A stretch of DNA of 23,279 bases from a virus. Location of the stretch: positions 1 through 23,279 of the IMG/VR virus record IMGVR_UViG_3300032092_001844; one strand, 5' to 3'. The position numbers and the translations under genes are program-made. Below, piece after piece: positions 15,495 to 22,293 of this stretch (positions within the stretch are counted from its first letter, which is position 1; each line of letters begins with the position of its first letter). The notes under the pieces are model-generated. The model did not search any database, was not told where the DNA came from, and worked only from the letters and a program-made list of their open reading frames with translations.

Positions 15495-17219
15495 TTAGTT
15501 ATTTATCATCTTGCTAAAATTATTTTTCTTTTCAAAAGTTATTACGTTTGTAAACTTATCCATAAGTTGATCTGATTTATGACTAATAACATATACGTTA
15601 CAGTTCTGACTTACAGACTTTAAAAGTTTCATAAGTTCATCCATACCAACACTGTCTAGTGATGAATCAAATACTTCATCTAGAATAAGTAGATTGCAAT
15701 GTACGCTATTTTTCATCTTTGCAACTTCTCTCCATGAAAGGAGAAGAGCAAGATCGATACGCATCTTTTCACCTTCACTAAAATTCATATAACTAAATTC
15801 ATCTCTATGTCTAGATTTGATGTGTTCGTTAAATTCTTCGTCTAGGTGGAATTGTACAAAAAAGTCCATTGAAGTCAAGAATTTATTAATAAATTTATTC
15901 ATGTGTGGTAAATAATACTTAATAATTTTTGCCTTGACACCACCATCTTTTAGTAGATCACTTGCAAGTTCATGATACATCAGATCATCAGAAAATTGTT
16001 GTTTTTCTTCATCTAGTAGAGAGAGATTTGATTTATATGTTTTTAAATGTTCAGACTGAGTATGAATCTCGTCTGTAAATGAAGTTTTCTTCAGAGAGGA
16101 TTCTATACGTTTAATTTCAGTCTTAAATGCTTCAATATCTCTATTTAATTGTTTTACATGATCTAATGTTTTTTGTAGTTCTTTCAAAGCATTCTCTAAA
16201 CTTTGATTTTGCATTTCTATATCTTTAATAGACTTATTACCCAAATCTACTTTATTCTTAATATCAGATATCTCTAAATTATTTGAAAGAATTTTACTTT
16301 TCTTTACACTGTCGTCAATGTTCTGTGAACATGTTGGGCATGTTTTATTTTCTTGAAAGAATTTTATTTCTTTCTCAAATTTCTTCTGTTCTGCTTCTAC
16401 TTCAGCAATCGCTTTCGTAATGCTTAATATCTTATTTTTGTTTTTCTTTGTTGCTTCCAAATTAGTATTGATACCTTTTTCTGGATCATAAAGATTATTA
16501 GATATTATCCAGGATTCTTTTTCTAAAATATTTGTTTTAAGTTCTTCAATTCTGTCTAGTTTTTCTTGATTATCTTCTTTATTTTTCTTTTCAAGTGTGT
16601 TGATTAAATTCTCTTGTGAAGAAATCTTTGCCTTTTCAATTTCAATCTTAGAAGCATAATTTTTTAAAGTTTCTTTTAGAGAAAGAATTTTACCCTTAAG
16701 TACAACATTCATAGTACTAAAGATATTGATATCAAGAATATTTTCAATTACATTTCTACGATCAGATGCACTTAACTGCATGAATGGAACAAATGCAGAA
16801 CTACCAAGAATCACTACCTGAGTGAATGTCTTATAGTTCATCTTCAGAATTTGTTGTTCTAGAAGTTCTTGATAATCAAGACTTTTTGCATCTTGATTCA
16901 GCAGATCACCATTCTTATAGATTTCAAACAGTCTCGGTCCTAGACCACGGCGAACAATATAAGTATCGGAACCGCGTTCAAATTCAATCTCAACCAAGCA
17001 ACCTTTTTCATTCACAGTATTTACTAACTGTGGAATATTGATCTTTCTAAATGGTTTTCCAAACAATGCAAATGTGATCGAATCTAAAAATGCAAATGAT
17101 TTTCCCGAACCATTATTACCACATATAAGTGTTGAATTATTTTTATCCAACACTATTTCTGTCATATTATTTCCGAATGATCCAAAGTTTTTAAATTTTA
17201 TCTTCTTAAAGATTATCAT
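15495..17219 (-). CDS. 46: Recombination endonuclease subunit gp46 (Rad50/SbcC-like ATPase)
   Basis: The 574-aa protein is the ATPase of the gp46-gp47 complex, which resects DNA ends for recombination-dependent replication and host DNA breakdown. It shows Walker A CGNNGSGKS (33-41), a zinc hook CPTC (294-297) at the tip of a long coiled coil (about 170-420), the ABC signature FSEGEKMRIDLAL near 480-492 and Walker B LLILDE (510-515). A late ISHK (545-548) supplies the switch His. The length is close to T4 gp46 (560 aa). Its ATG overlaps the gp47 stop as ATGA, so the two subunits are translationally coupled. Confidence 0.97.
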   Translation of the reverse strand: MIIFKKIKFKNFGSFGNNMTEIVLDKNNSTLICGNNGSGKSFAFLDSITFALFGKPFRKINIPQLVNTVNEKGCLVEIEFERGSDTYIVRRGLGPRLFEIYKNGDLLNQDAKSLDYQELLEQQILKMNYKTFTQVVILGSSAFVPFMQLSASDRRNVIENILDINIFSTMNVVLKGKILSLKETLKNYASKIEIEKAKISSQENLINTLEKKNKEDNQEKLDRIEELKTNILEKESWIISNNLYDPEKGINTNLEATKKNKNKILSITKAIAEVEAEQKKFEKEIKFFQENKTCPTCSQNIDDSVKKSKILSNNLEISDIKNKVDLGNKSIKDIEMQNQSLENALKELQKTLDHVKQLNRDIEAFKTEIKRIESSLKKTSFTDEIHTQSEHLKTYKSNLSLLDEEKQQFSDDLMYHELASDLLKDGGVKAKIIKYYLPHMNKFINKFLTSMDFFVQFHLDEEFNEHIKSRHRDEFSYMNFSEGEKMRIDLALLLSWREVAKMKNSVHCNLLILDEVFDSSLDSVGMDELMKLLKSVSQNCNVYVISHKSDQLMDKFTNVITFEKKNNFSKMINN

Positions 17220-18274
17220 ACTTTTAGACTTTCCATATAAAGATCACTAATCAATGTCTTTAATTTTACTTTATCAAAGTCACGTTCTATTGCATCAATT
17301 TCTCTTCCAATGATACTCATTGTATCATCACTTTCTTCAAATTGAACATCTGAATTTATTTCAAGAGAATCTTCAAGTACAGAAAGATTTTGAATACCCT
17401 TTTCCCATAGAGCATCTATAAACTTATCAAAAATTACTTGTTTATCTTTTACTCTTATGTTTACCTTTACAAAAGTTCCTTTTAACTTTTTCTCATTTAT
17501 AAACTTTGCAATCTTTTTGATCTCTTCGTCTGAAGAATCATCGTATGTAAACAGATGAAAAATTTCATTATCATTCTCTATAAATTCTAAAGTATTGGAT
17601 TCAGTATCAAATACATGGAATCCTTTTTTAGAATAGACATCTGCAAAGTTCATCTGATATGCAGTTCCAAGATAATGAATATTTCCCATACTCTGTTTGA
17701 TATGGAAGTGACCAGAAAGTACTCGCTCAAAACGATTAAATTCTGACACCTTAAATCCTGACGTATGATATACTCCGTTTATTACTTGGAATCCTACAAT
17801 TTCAAAGTGACCACCAATCATTTTACAATTAGTAGTCTGAATAAATTTTTGAACTTCTTCTTCGTTTTCTTTTGTTATCCAAGGAACAATACCAAAATTA
17901 TATCCATTTAAATATATTACTGATGGTTTCTCATAAATAGAAACATTTAGATATCGATCTTCAAGAATTTCTTTAATTGAATTTAAATTATTTGTATTCT
18001 TGTAGTAAGTGTCATGGTTTCCAATAGTTATATGTAAATGTATTCCTTCATCATGAAGTCGTTGAAAGAATTTATCACGAACAGTAGAAAGTGTATTGAA
18101 GTTAATATATTTTCTACGATCAAATAAATCACCAAGATGGATGACAGTTCGAATATTATTTTCTTTTAGATAAGGAAAGAATTGCTGTTCAAAAAATGCA
18201 ATAGCATTTTCCAAAAAGAAAGGAGAATCATTTCGAACTCCAAAATGGGTATCACATATAAATGCTACTTTCAT
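17216..18274 (-). CDS. 47: Recombination endonuclease subunit gp47 (Mre11/SbcD-like nuclease)
   Basis: The 352-aa metallophosphatase has the Mre11/SbcD motif set: ICDTHFG (Asp8, His10), GDLFDRR from 48, GNHDTYY from 85, a GGHFE motif and SGHFHIK. These place the two catalytic metal ions. It forms the nuclease half of the complex with gp46 and processes double-strand ends. The length is close to T4 gp47 (339 aa). Its ATG overlaps the gp55 stop (ATGA), and its ribosome site AGGAG lies within the codons for the Lys/Arg-rich tail of gp55. Confidence 0.97.
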   Translation of the reverse strand: MKVAFICDTHFGVRNDSPFFLENAIAFFEQQFFPYLKENNIRTVIHLGDLFDRRKYINFNTLSTVRDKFFQRLHDEGIHLHITIGNHDTYYKNTNNLNSIKEILEDRYLNVSIYEKPSVIYLNGYNFGIVPWITKENEEEVQKFIQTTNCKMIGGHFEIVGFQVINGVYHTSGFKVSEFNRFERVLSGHFHIKQSMGNIHYLGTAYQMNFADVYSKKGFHVFDTESNTLEFIENDNEIFHLFTYDDSSDEEIKKIAKFINEKKLKGTFVKVNIRVKDKQVIFDKFIDALWEKGIQNLSVLEDSLEINSDVQFEESDDTMSIIGREIDAIERDFDKVKLKTLISDLYMESLKV

Positions 18275-18810
18275 TTCTTCTTTCTCCTTTTTCTTTTCTT
18301 TTTCTGTGGTGGTTCTAATTTTTCTATATCGGTTTCAGTTAAAGAAAAGTTCTTTTGTAAAAAATCAGAATATGATGAATAATCTGGTTGACCTTTTAAC
18401 CAGTCAACCAGTTTTCCATCAATATCATTCATTTGTAATGACTTATATTTAATATATGCTTGTTTCTTTTCTTTTTCGATTCTACGCAAAAATGCGTAGT
18501 AGATAATTTGTGTAAAATATGAAAAAGGATTTGATGACTTTGTTGGATCAAAATTATGAGCATATAGTAAACAATTTTCTACACCATCTCCAACCATATC
18601 TTCTCGAAATGGATAATTTATAAAATTTGGACGATGTGATAAATGCTCTGCAATTTTTAGAAAGGATTCTGCAATATAGTCTGTTACAGGTGGACGTGGA
18701 TCCCCACTCGCTTTTGCTTTATCCACGTTCTTTTTCCATTCCATCATAGATTTACAGAAAAATTCATTATCTATATAATGTTTAAAATTTTTAGTTGGTT
18801 TTTCTTTCAT
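18271..18810 (-). CDS. 55: Late-transcription sigma factor gp55
   Basis: The 179-aa protein aligns with T4 gp55 (185 aa) through most of its length: EFFCKSMMEWKKNV (T4 ELLQAIIDWKTEL), KIAEHLSHRPNFINY (T4 LIAEGLSKRFNFSGY), DMVGDGVENCLLYAHNFD (T4 EMIADGIEASIKGLHNFD) and a RIEKEKK helix. gp55 directs RNA polymerase to TATAAATA late promoters, three of which occur in this window. In T4 the C-terminus ends with a hydrophobic clamp-binding motif (SLDFLYE); here the protein ends EPPQKKKRKRRKKK, and I see no equivalent. An early-type promoter lies immediately upstream, with the predicted transcript start at or next to the ATG. No ribosome site precedes the start. Confidence 0.93.
   Translation of the reverse strand: MKEKPTKNFKHYIDNEFFCKSMMEWKKNVDKAKASGDPRPPVTDYIAESFLKIAEHLSHRPNFINYPFREDMVGDGVENCLLYAHNFDPTKSSNPFSYFTQIIYYAFLRRIEKEKKQAYIKYKSLQMNDIDGKLVDWLKGQPDYSSYSDFLQKNFSLTETDIEKLEPPQKKKRKRRKKK
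18384..18411 (-). repeat. Perfect 9-bp inverted repeat inside gp55
   Basis: CTGGTTGAC at 18384-18392 is the exact reverse complement of GTCAACCAG at 18403-18411, with a 10-base loop. It lies within gp55 codons for KLVDWLKGQP. The arms are unusually GC-balanced for this genome, so the mRNA hairpin could be stable. The role is unknown and it may only reflect coding. Confidence 0.45.
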
Positions 18811-18817
18811 AGCAATT

Positions 18818-18845
18818 AGTATATCACAATTTTATAAAAAAGCAA
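18818..18845 (-). promoter_or_regulatory. Sigma70-type extended -10 promoter before gp55
   Basis: On the minus strand TTGCTT (18845-18840), a 16-base spacer ending TGA and TATACT (18823-18818) form an extended -10 promoter with a partial -35. Transcription would start at about 18811, beside the gp55 ATG at 18810. Host-sigma-type recognition and early expression of gp55 fit its role as the late switch. The start site is inference. Confidence 0.5.
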
Positions 18846-18881
18846 CTACTAACAATTTTTAAGAATAAAATAATTTATCTC

Positions 18882-18911
18882 TTGACAAGATTCTGATGGT
18901 GAGTGTATAAT
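18882..18911 (+). promoter_or_regulatory. Consensus sigma70 promoter on the opposite strand to all genes
   Basis: TTGACA at 18882-18887 and TATAAT at 18906-18911 are both perfect consensus hexamers with an 18-base spacer. The transcript would start near 18918 and run rightward, antisense to the Sm-like gene and uvsW. No credible plus-strand gene follows. It may make an antisense or small regulatory RNA, or be a leftover of rearrangement. Confidence 0.55.
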
Positions 18912-18956
18912 TTCTGTGTGGGAATAAGAAGAAGGATTCTAATAAGAACATTATGA

Positions 18957-19700
18957 TTAGTTATAATCATCTGACTTAGGATCTGGATTCCAATCTGAGT
19001 ATTTATTTCCAAAGTCTTTACGATCTTTTTCATCACCAGTGAAACGATTTCTCTTCTTGGTTTCATTGATCATTTTAACTAGATCCTTTGGATTTAAAAT
19101 TCCAGCAGTAACAAGATTCATAATAGTCTCACCTGGAATCATCATAGACATATAAATACCACTTCTCTCTGCTTCATCTTCTTCCATTTCTGGAGAAATA
19201 TTTTCTTTTCTTCTTTTAGATTTTCTCTTTCTTTTTTTAGGAGAATAATCAGATTCAAATGGATCTTCCAAATTTAGATCTGGAGCAATAGGAGTATCGA
19301 CTATTTGTTCTGCAACATCGTCTAGAATTGCACCTAAAAAGTCTTGAAACAAATCTGCTGCTTCTTTATCTTCTTTTGAAGATGGTTTAATAATATCTTT
19401 TGTATTTACAAGTTTTTGTGTGTCTTCAGAATCTAGATGTAAATTATAAAGTTTTAATGCATCTTCATTTGCATCATACACATTTACAATGTGATTCTTT
19501 GGAAGTGGTGTTGTTTTTGTTGTGGTGTTTACCAACCAATCATTAAGAACAGTCATATCATATGCACCACCCATAGGTCCAGGAATCATATTAGTCTTGA
19601 AGACCATAGGATTCTGAATCTTATAAGAAGTTTTCTTTTCTTCAAGAATTTCAGAAATTATTTCTTCACCACTTCTTAGACGGAAAATTTTAATATTCAT
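18957..19700 (-). CDS. Sm-like (LSm fold) phage protein with charged C-terminal extension
   Basis: The 247-aa protein starts with IKIFRLRSGEEIISEILEE (3-21) followed by YKIQNPMVF (26-34), and has LPKNHIVNVYDAN around 66-78. This layout matches short Sm1/Sm2-like beta strands in a family of marine phage proteins; an Sm-like protein of putative cyanophage origin has a known crystal structure, as I recall. After residue 100 the protein is acidic, with a strongly basic cluster PKKRKRKSKRRK at 154-165 and a predicted helical C-terminal part (GIYMSMMIPGETIMNLV). AGGAG lies 5 bases before the ATG, which directly follows the uvsW stop. It sits upstream of gp55, so RNA binding or transcription control is plausible, but the function is not established. 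Confidence 0.65.
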   Translation of the reverse strand: MNIKIFRLRSGEEIISEILEEKKTSYKIQNPMVFKTNMIPGPMGGAYDMTVLNDWLVNTTTKTTPLPKNHIVNVYDANEDALKLYNLHLDSEDTQKLVNTKDIIKPSSKEDKEAADLFQDFLGAILDDVAEQIVDTPIAPDLNLEDPFESDYSPKKRKRKSKRRKENISPEMEEDEAERSGIYMSMMIPGETIMNLVTAGILNPKDLVKMINETKKRNRFTGDEKDRKDFGNKYSDWNPDPKSDDYN

Positions 19701-21152
19701 TTATTCTCCTAAATTTATTCTGGTCTTCTTGAACTTGAACTGCTCATTAGTATATATGGTAGTTCGTTCATCCAGATGCCTAAGAGAATGGTTTCTATAC
19801 TTGCCATAACTTAGATCATCACCAATATCATACACAGTCACTTTATCTTTGGTTTCAGACTTTCGAAGACCTCTTCCAATAGACTGTAACACACGGATAA
19901 CTGATTTTGAAGGTGATGCAAATATTATAGCATGAATATTCTTAATATTAATTCCCGTGCTACACGTTCCATATGAAGCAACAAGAACACTATTGTTAGA
20001 CCTATCAACAATATTTCTTATCTGCTCTCTCTCATCAATTTCCGTAGTTCCGCAGATAAGGTATGCATTCTTTTTATTTTCTTTTGAGATTTTTTGAAAT
20101 AAAGGTACTCCATGCTTGCCAACAAAATTGAACAGAACAAGAACATTACCAGAAATACTATTTGCAAGATTGCATATAAAATCATTTCTTTTATTATTTA
20201 GGACTAACCATTCTATTTCTTGTTGATATTTTGCTCTCTTTATTTCTTGAACAGCGGATGGTGGATATTTTAACAACAAACAGTCAATATTTAAATCGGC
20301 AAGAACTTCTCTGTCAATCAATTCTTTTGTAGACGTTACTTGATAAACAGTTCCAAATAGACCTTCTAACACAAGTTTATGAACCTGTGTTCCATCTAAA
20401 GTTCCAGTTGTACCGATCCTGTAATTGCAATTTTTAAGTTTTGTCATTATTTTAATTAATGACTTTGCTTTAAATAAGTGAGATTCATCTCCAATTACAG
20501 ACTCAAACTGATCGAAAAATGACTCTGGTTGATTATAAACACTCTGCCAAGTTGTAATCACAACTCTAGCATCAGTTTCTTTTTCTTGTCCAGAATATAT
20601 TAAATGAATATAGTTTGATATTTTCTTCGTATTTGCATAATCTTCAAAGTCTGATTTTAATTGTGTAACCAACCCAGTAGTTGGAACAATGATTAATATT
20701 TTCTTTTGAGTTCTTTTTAGTAACTCAAGAAGTATAAAATAAATGATAAGACTCTTTCCACTACCAGTTGGTGATATCAGTAATGCCCTACGATTTTCTA
20801 CAGCATGTTTCACAGACTCAATCTGATAATCATGCGGTTGAATCTCGGATCCTCTAGAATAGACTTTAGGAAATTGTAATTGACTTATATCTTCTTTAAG
20901 ATCTATATCGTATGAAACTTTATATCCATTATCAGATGCAAATGATAAAATATAAGGAATAAGTCCAGCATATATTCTATTTGTTAGAATATTGAAAAGT
21001 CGAATCTTTCCATCCCATTTCTTTCTACGAAATGCTGGATTATATTGAGAATTTGGAATACGAAAAGTAAAGAAAGATGATAACTCTTTAGCGATAGACT
21101 TTTCGCATTCAATCTCAACATATACAGAATCAACTTTACGAATCTTTATCAT
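19701..21152 (-). CDS. uvsW: UvsW-type DNA/RNA helicase
   Basis: The 483-aa superfamily 2 helicase has a Q-motif-like HDYQ (107-110), Walker A SPTGSGKS (127-134), Walker B variant GDESH (221-225), motif III TTGTL (248-252) and motif VI QSIGRGLRK (423-431). An N-terminal domain (RIPNSQYNPAFRRKKWDGKI) matches the small UvsW DNA-binding domain. T4 UvsW unwinds R-loops and branched DNA and moves replication from origin to recombination mode. The length is near T4 UvsW (503 aa). Its start overlaps the uvsY stop by ATGA, and an AGGG sequence precedes it. Confidence 0.96.
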   Translation of the reverse strand: MIKIRKVDSVYVEIECEKSIAKELSSFFTFRIPNSQYNPAFRRKKWDGKIRLFNILTNRIYAGLIPYILSFASDNGYKVSYDIDLKEDISQLQFPKVYSRGSEIQPHDYQIESVKHAVENRRALLISPTGSGKSLIIYFILLELLKRTQKKILIIVPTTGLVTQLKSDFEDYANTKKISNYIHLIYSGQEKETDARVVITTWQSVYNQPESFFDQFESVIGDESHLFKAKSLIKIMTKLKNCNYRIGTTGTLDGTQVHKLVLEGLFGTVYQVTSTKELIDREVLADLNIDCLLLKYPPSAVQEIKRAKYQQEIEWLVLNNKRNDFICNLANSISGNVLVLFNFVGKHGVPLFQKISKENKKNAYLICGTTEIDEREQIRNIVDRSNNSVLVASYGTCSTGINIKNIHAIIFASPSKSVIRVLQSIGRGLRKSETKDKVTVYDIGDDLSYGKYRNHSLRHLDERTTIYTNEQFKFKKTRINLGE

Positions 21153-21592
21153 ACACCCTGTGTGAATTTAATCCATTCGATCATAGAACGAATATTCCAA
21201 ATTTTATTTGATATAATCTTTGCAACACTTTCGATATAATTTATTTTTTCTTTTTGAATGAAGATTTGATTTCTAAGATTGATAATATCACCATCACTAT
21301 CGATAAAGCGATCAAGATCATTTTTGAGTATGTTGAGTTCAAATGGTTCCCATCCCTTTTTGGATAATTCTTCTTCTGACATTTTGCCAGAATAGTATAA
21401 CCATTTATCTCTATTTAAGATATTCATCTTAGATTCAAGAGTTTCAAGATATACTTTTTCATCCATCAACATACACAAATACTTATTATGAAGTTGTGGA
21501 AGTTTTGATGCCTCATCATCAAGATGATTAGCATCAATTGCAGTATCCATTTCTGCATTTATTTTAATTTTAGTAATATCACTTAATTTCAT
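21149..21592 (-). CDS. uvsY: Recombination mediator UvsY
   Basis: The 147-aa protein matches UvsY in length (T4, 137 aa), position directly before uvsW, and pattern: ASKLPQLHNKYLCML at 28-42, RDKWLYYSGKMSEEEL (T4 KARLDYYSGRGDGDEF) and a C-terminal helix IWNIRSMIEWIKFTQG (T4 GFAIKHIQDMRAFEAG). UvsY loads the UvsX recombinase on gp32-coated single-stranded DNA. An AAGGAA sequence lies 10 bases before the ATG. It is followed by uvsW through a 4-base overlap, so both are made together. Confidence 0.9.
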   Translation of the reverse strand: MKLSDITKIKINAEMDTAIDANHLDDEASKLPQLHNKYLCMLMDEKVYLETLESKMNILNRDKWLYYSGKMSEEELSKKGWEPFELNILKNDLDRFIDSDGDIINLRNQIFIQKEKINYIESVAKIISNKIWNIRSMIEWIKFTQGV

Positions 21593-21610
21593 AATATAAA
21601 ATTCCTTTTA

Positions 21611-22216
21611 TTAGACACAACTTGGTACTGTATTATTTGCAAATATTTCGTACTCGTAATGAGAATATGAGAAAGTTGCAGTTGCTATACTAGTCTCAGC
21701 ATCTTGTAGAGAGACATCAAAATCTACTCCACCTAAGTATGTAGGATACATATTTTTAAACTTAAATGCTATTATTGGTGAGTATTTACTATTTAATACT
21801 AAAAGATATCCAGTAGCAGTTTTTTGTTTTTCTGCATATCTTTCATTCTCTCTTTTGTAATTTACACCAATATCTAACATCCAATCGTATAACTCCAACC
21901 AATTTTTCATATTTTCATCAACAGCAAATCCAACTTGTAAGTCTTCGTAGACATATGAAGTTCCTGGTCTTTTCAATACAACTCCAGTTGCATTTGATTG
22001 ATTTGAAGTTCCAAATGAAACAGAAGGAATATTTGCTCTCTGACAAAAATATGTCACAGTGGGGCAACGTGTTAAAATAAATTGAAATCTATTACCAGTT
22101 AATTTATTATTTGTCACTGGTTCAAAATTATTCTGATTTAAAAAATCTCCAGGCAATTCACTGAGAATATAACTTGGTATATCACTAATGACTTGTTGAG
22201 GATTGTTCGTAGGCAT
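21611..22216 (-). CDS. Tail-tube-fold structural protein (gp19-like; syntenic position of cyanophage gp3)
   Basis: The 201-aa protein begins with LPGDFLNQNNFEPVT and contains NRFQFILTRCPTVTYFCQRANIP at about 42-64, then WLELYDWMLD and a C-terminal FKNMYPTYLGGVDFD with SYSHYEYEIF. This resembles T4 gp19-type tail tube proteins (T4 ends GLWPTNVGELQLD with ALDYWE). In T4-like cyanophages the gene between gp23 and uvsY is, from memory, usually called gp3, a tail terminator. I cannot decide between the two by eye; both have tail-tube-like folds. A late promoter ends 5 bases before the ATG, so the transcript should start at the A of ATG. No ribosome site is seen. Confidence 0.72.
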   Translation of the reverse strand: MPTNNPQQVISDIPSYILSELPGDFLNQNNFEPVTNNKLTGNRFQFILTRCPTVTYFCQRANIPSVSFGTSNQSNATGVVLKRPGTSYVYEDLQVGFAVDENMKNWLELYDWMLDIGVNYKRENERYAEKQKTATGYLLVLNSKYSPIIAFKFKNMYPTYLGGVDFDVSLQDAETSIATATFSYSHYEYEIFANNTVPSCV

Positions 22217-22221
22217 ACTAT

Positions 22222-22229
22222 TATTTATA
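22222..22229 (-). promoter_or_regulatory. T4-type late promoter TATAAATA before the tail-tube-like gene
   Basis: A perfect TATAAATA on the minus strand ends 5 bases before the ATG at 22216. In T4 the element spans -13 to -6, so +1 falls on the A of the start codon, giving a leaderless mRNA. It overlaps the U-rich tail of the upstream capsid terminator. Confidence 0.75.
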
Positions 22230-22234
22230 AAAGA

Positions 22235-22260
22235 AAACTCACGAATTTCTTCGTGAGTTT
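22235..22260 (-). terminator. Rho-independent terminator after the major capsid gene
   Basis: On the minus strand AAACTCACGAA and TTCGTGAGTTT form an 11-bp perfect stem around a GAAA loop. The transcript continues with TCTTTTATAA, giving a T-rich tail. It lies 33 bases after the capsid gene stop and directly before the next late promoter, so it separates capsid from tail-protein transcription. Confidence 0.88.
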
Positions 22261-22293
22261 CCCAGATTTATTTTGGATTATCTGAACTACTTA

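Noticed and set aside
18953-18970. 7-bp inverted repeat overlapping the stop of the Sm-like gene as a terminator
   Set aside because: The stem is almost all A-T and no T-run follows on the minus strand, so termination is unlikely.
18953-18979. Plus-strand 8-codon mini-ORF after the antisense promoter
   Set aside because: It is too short, the ribosome-site spacing is poor, and chance explains it.
19151-19158. TATAAATA on the plus strand inside the Sm-like gene
   Set aside because: No plus-strand coding sequence follows and the AT-rich composition makes chance occurrence likely.
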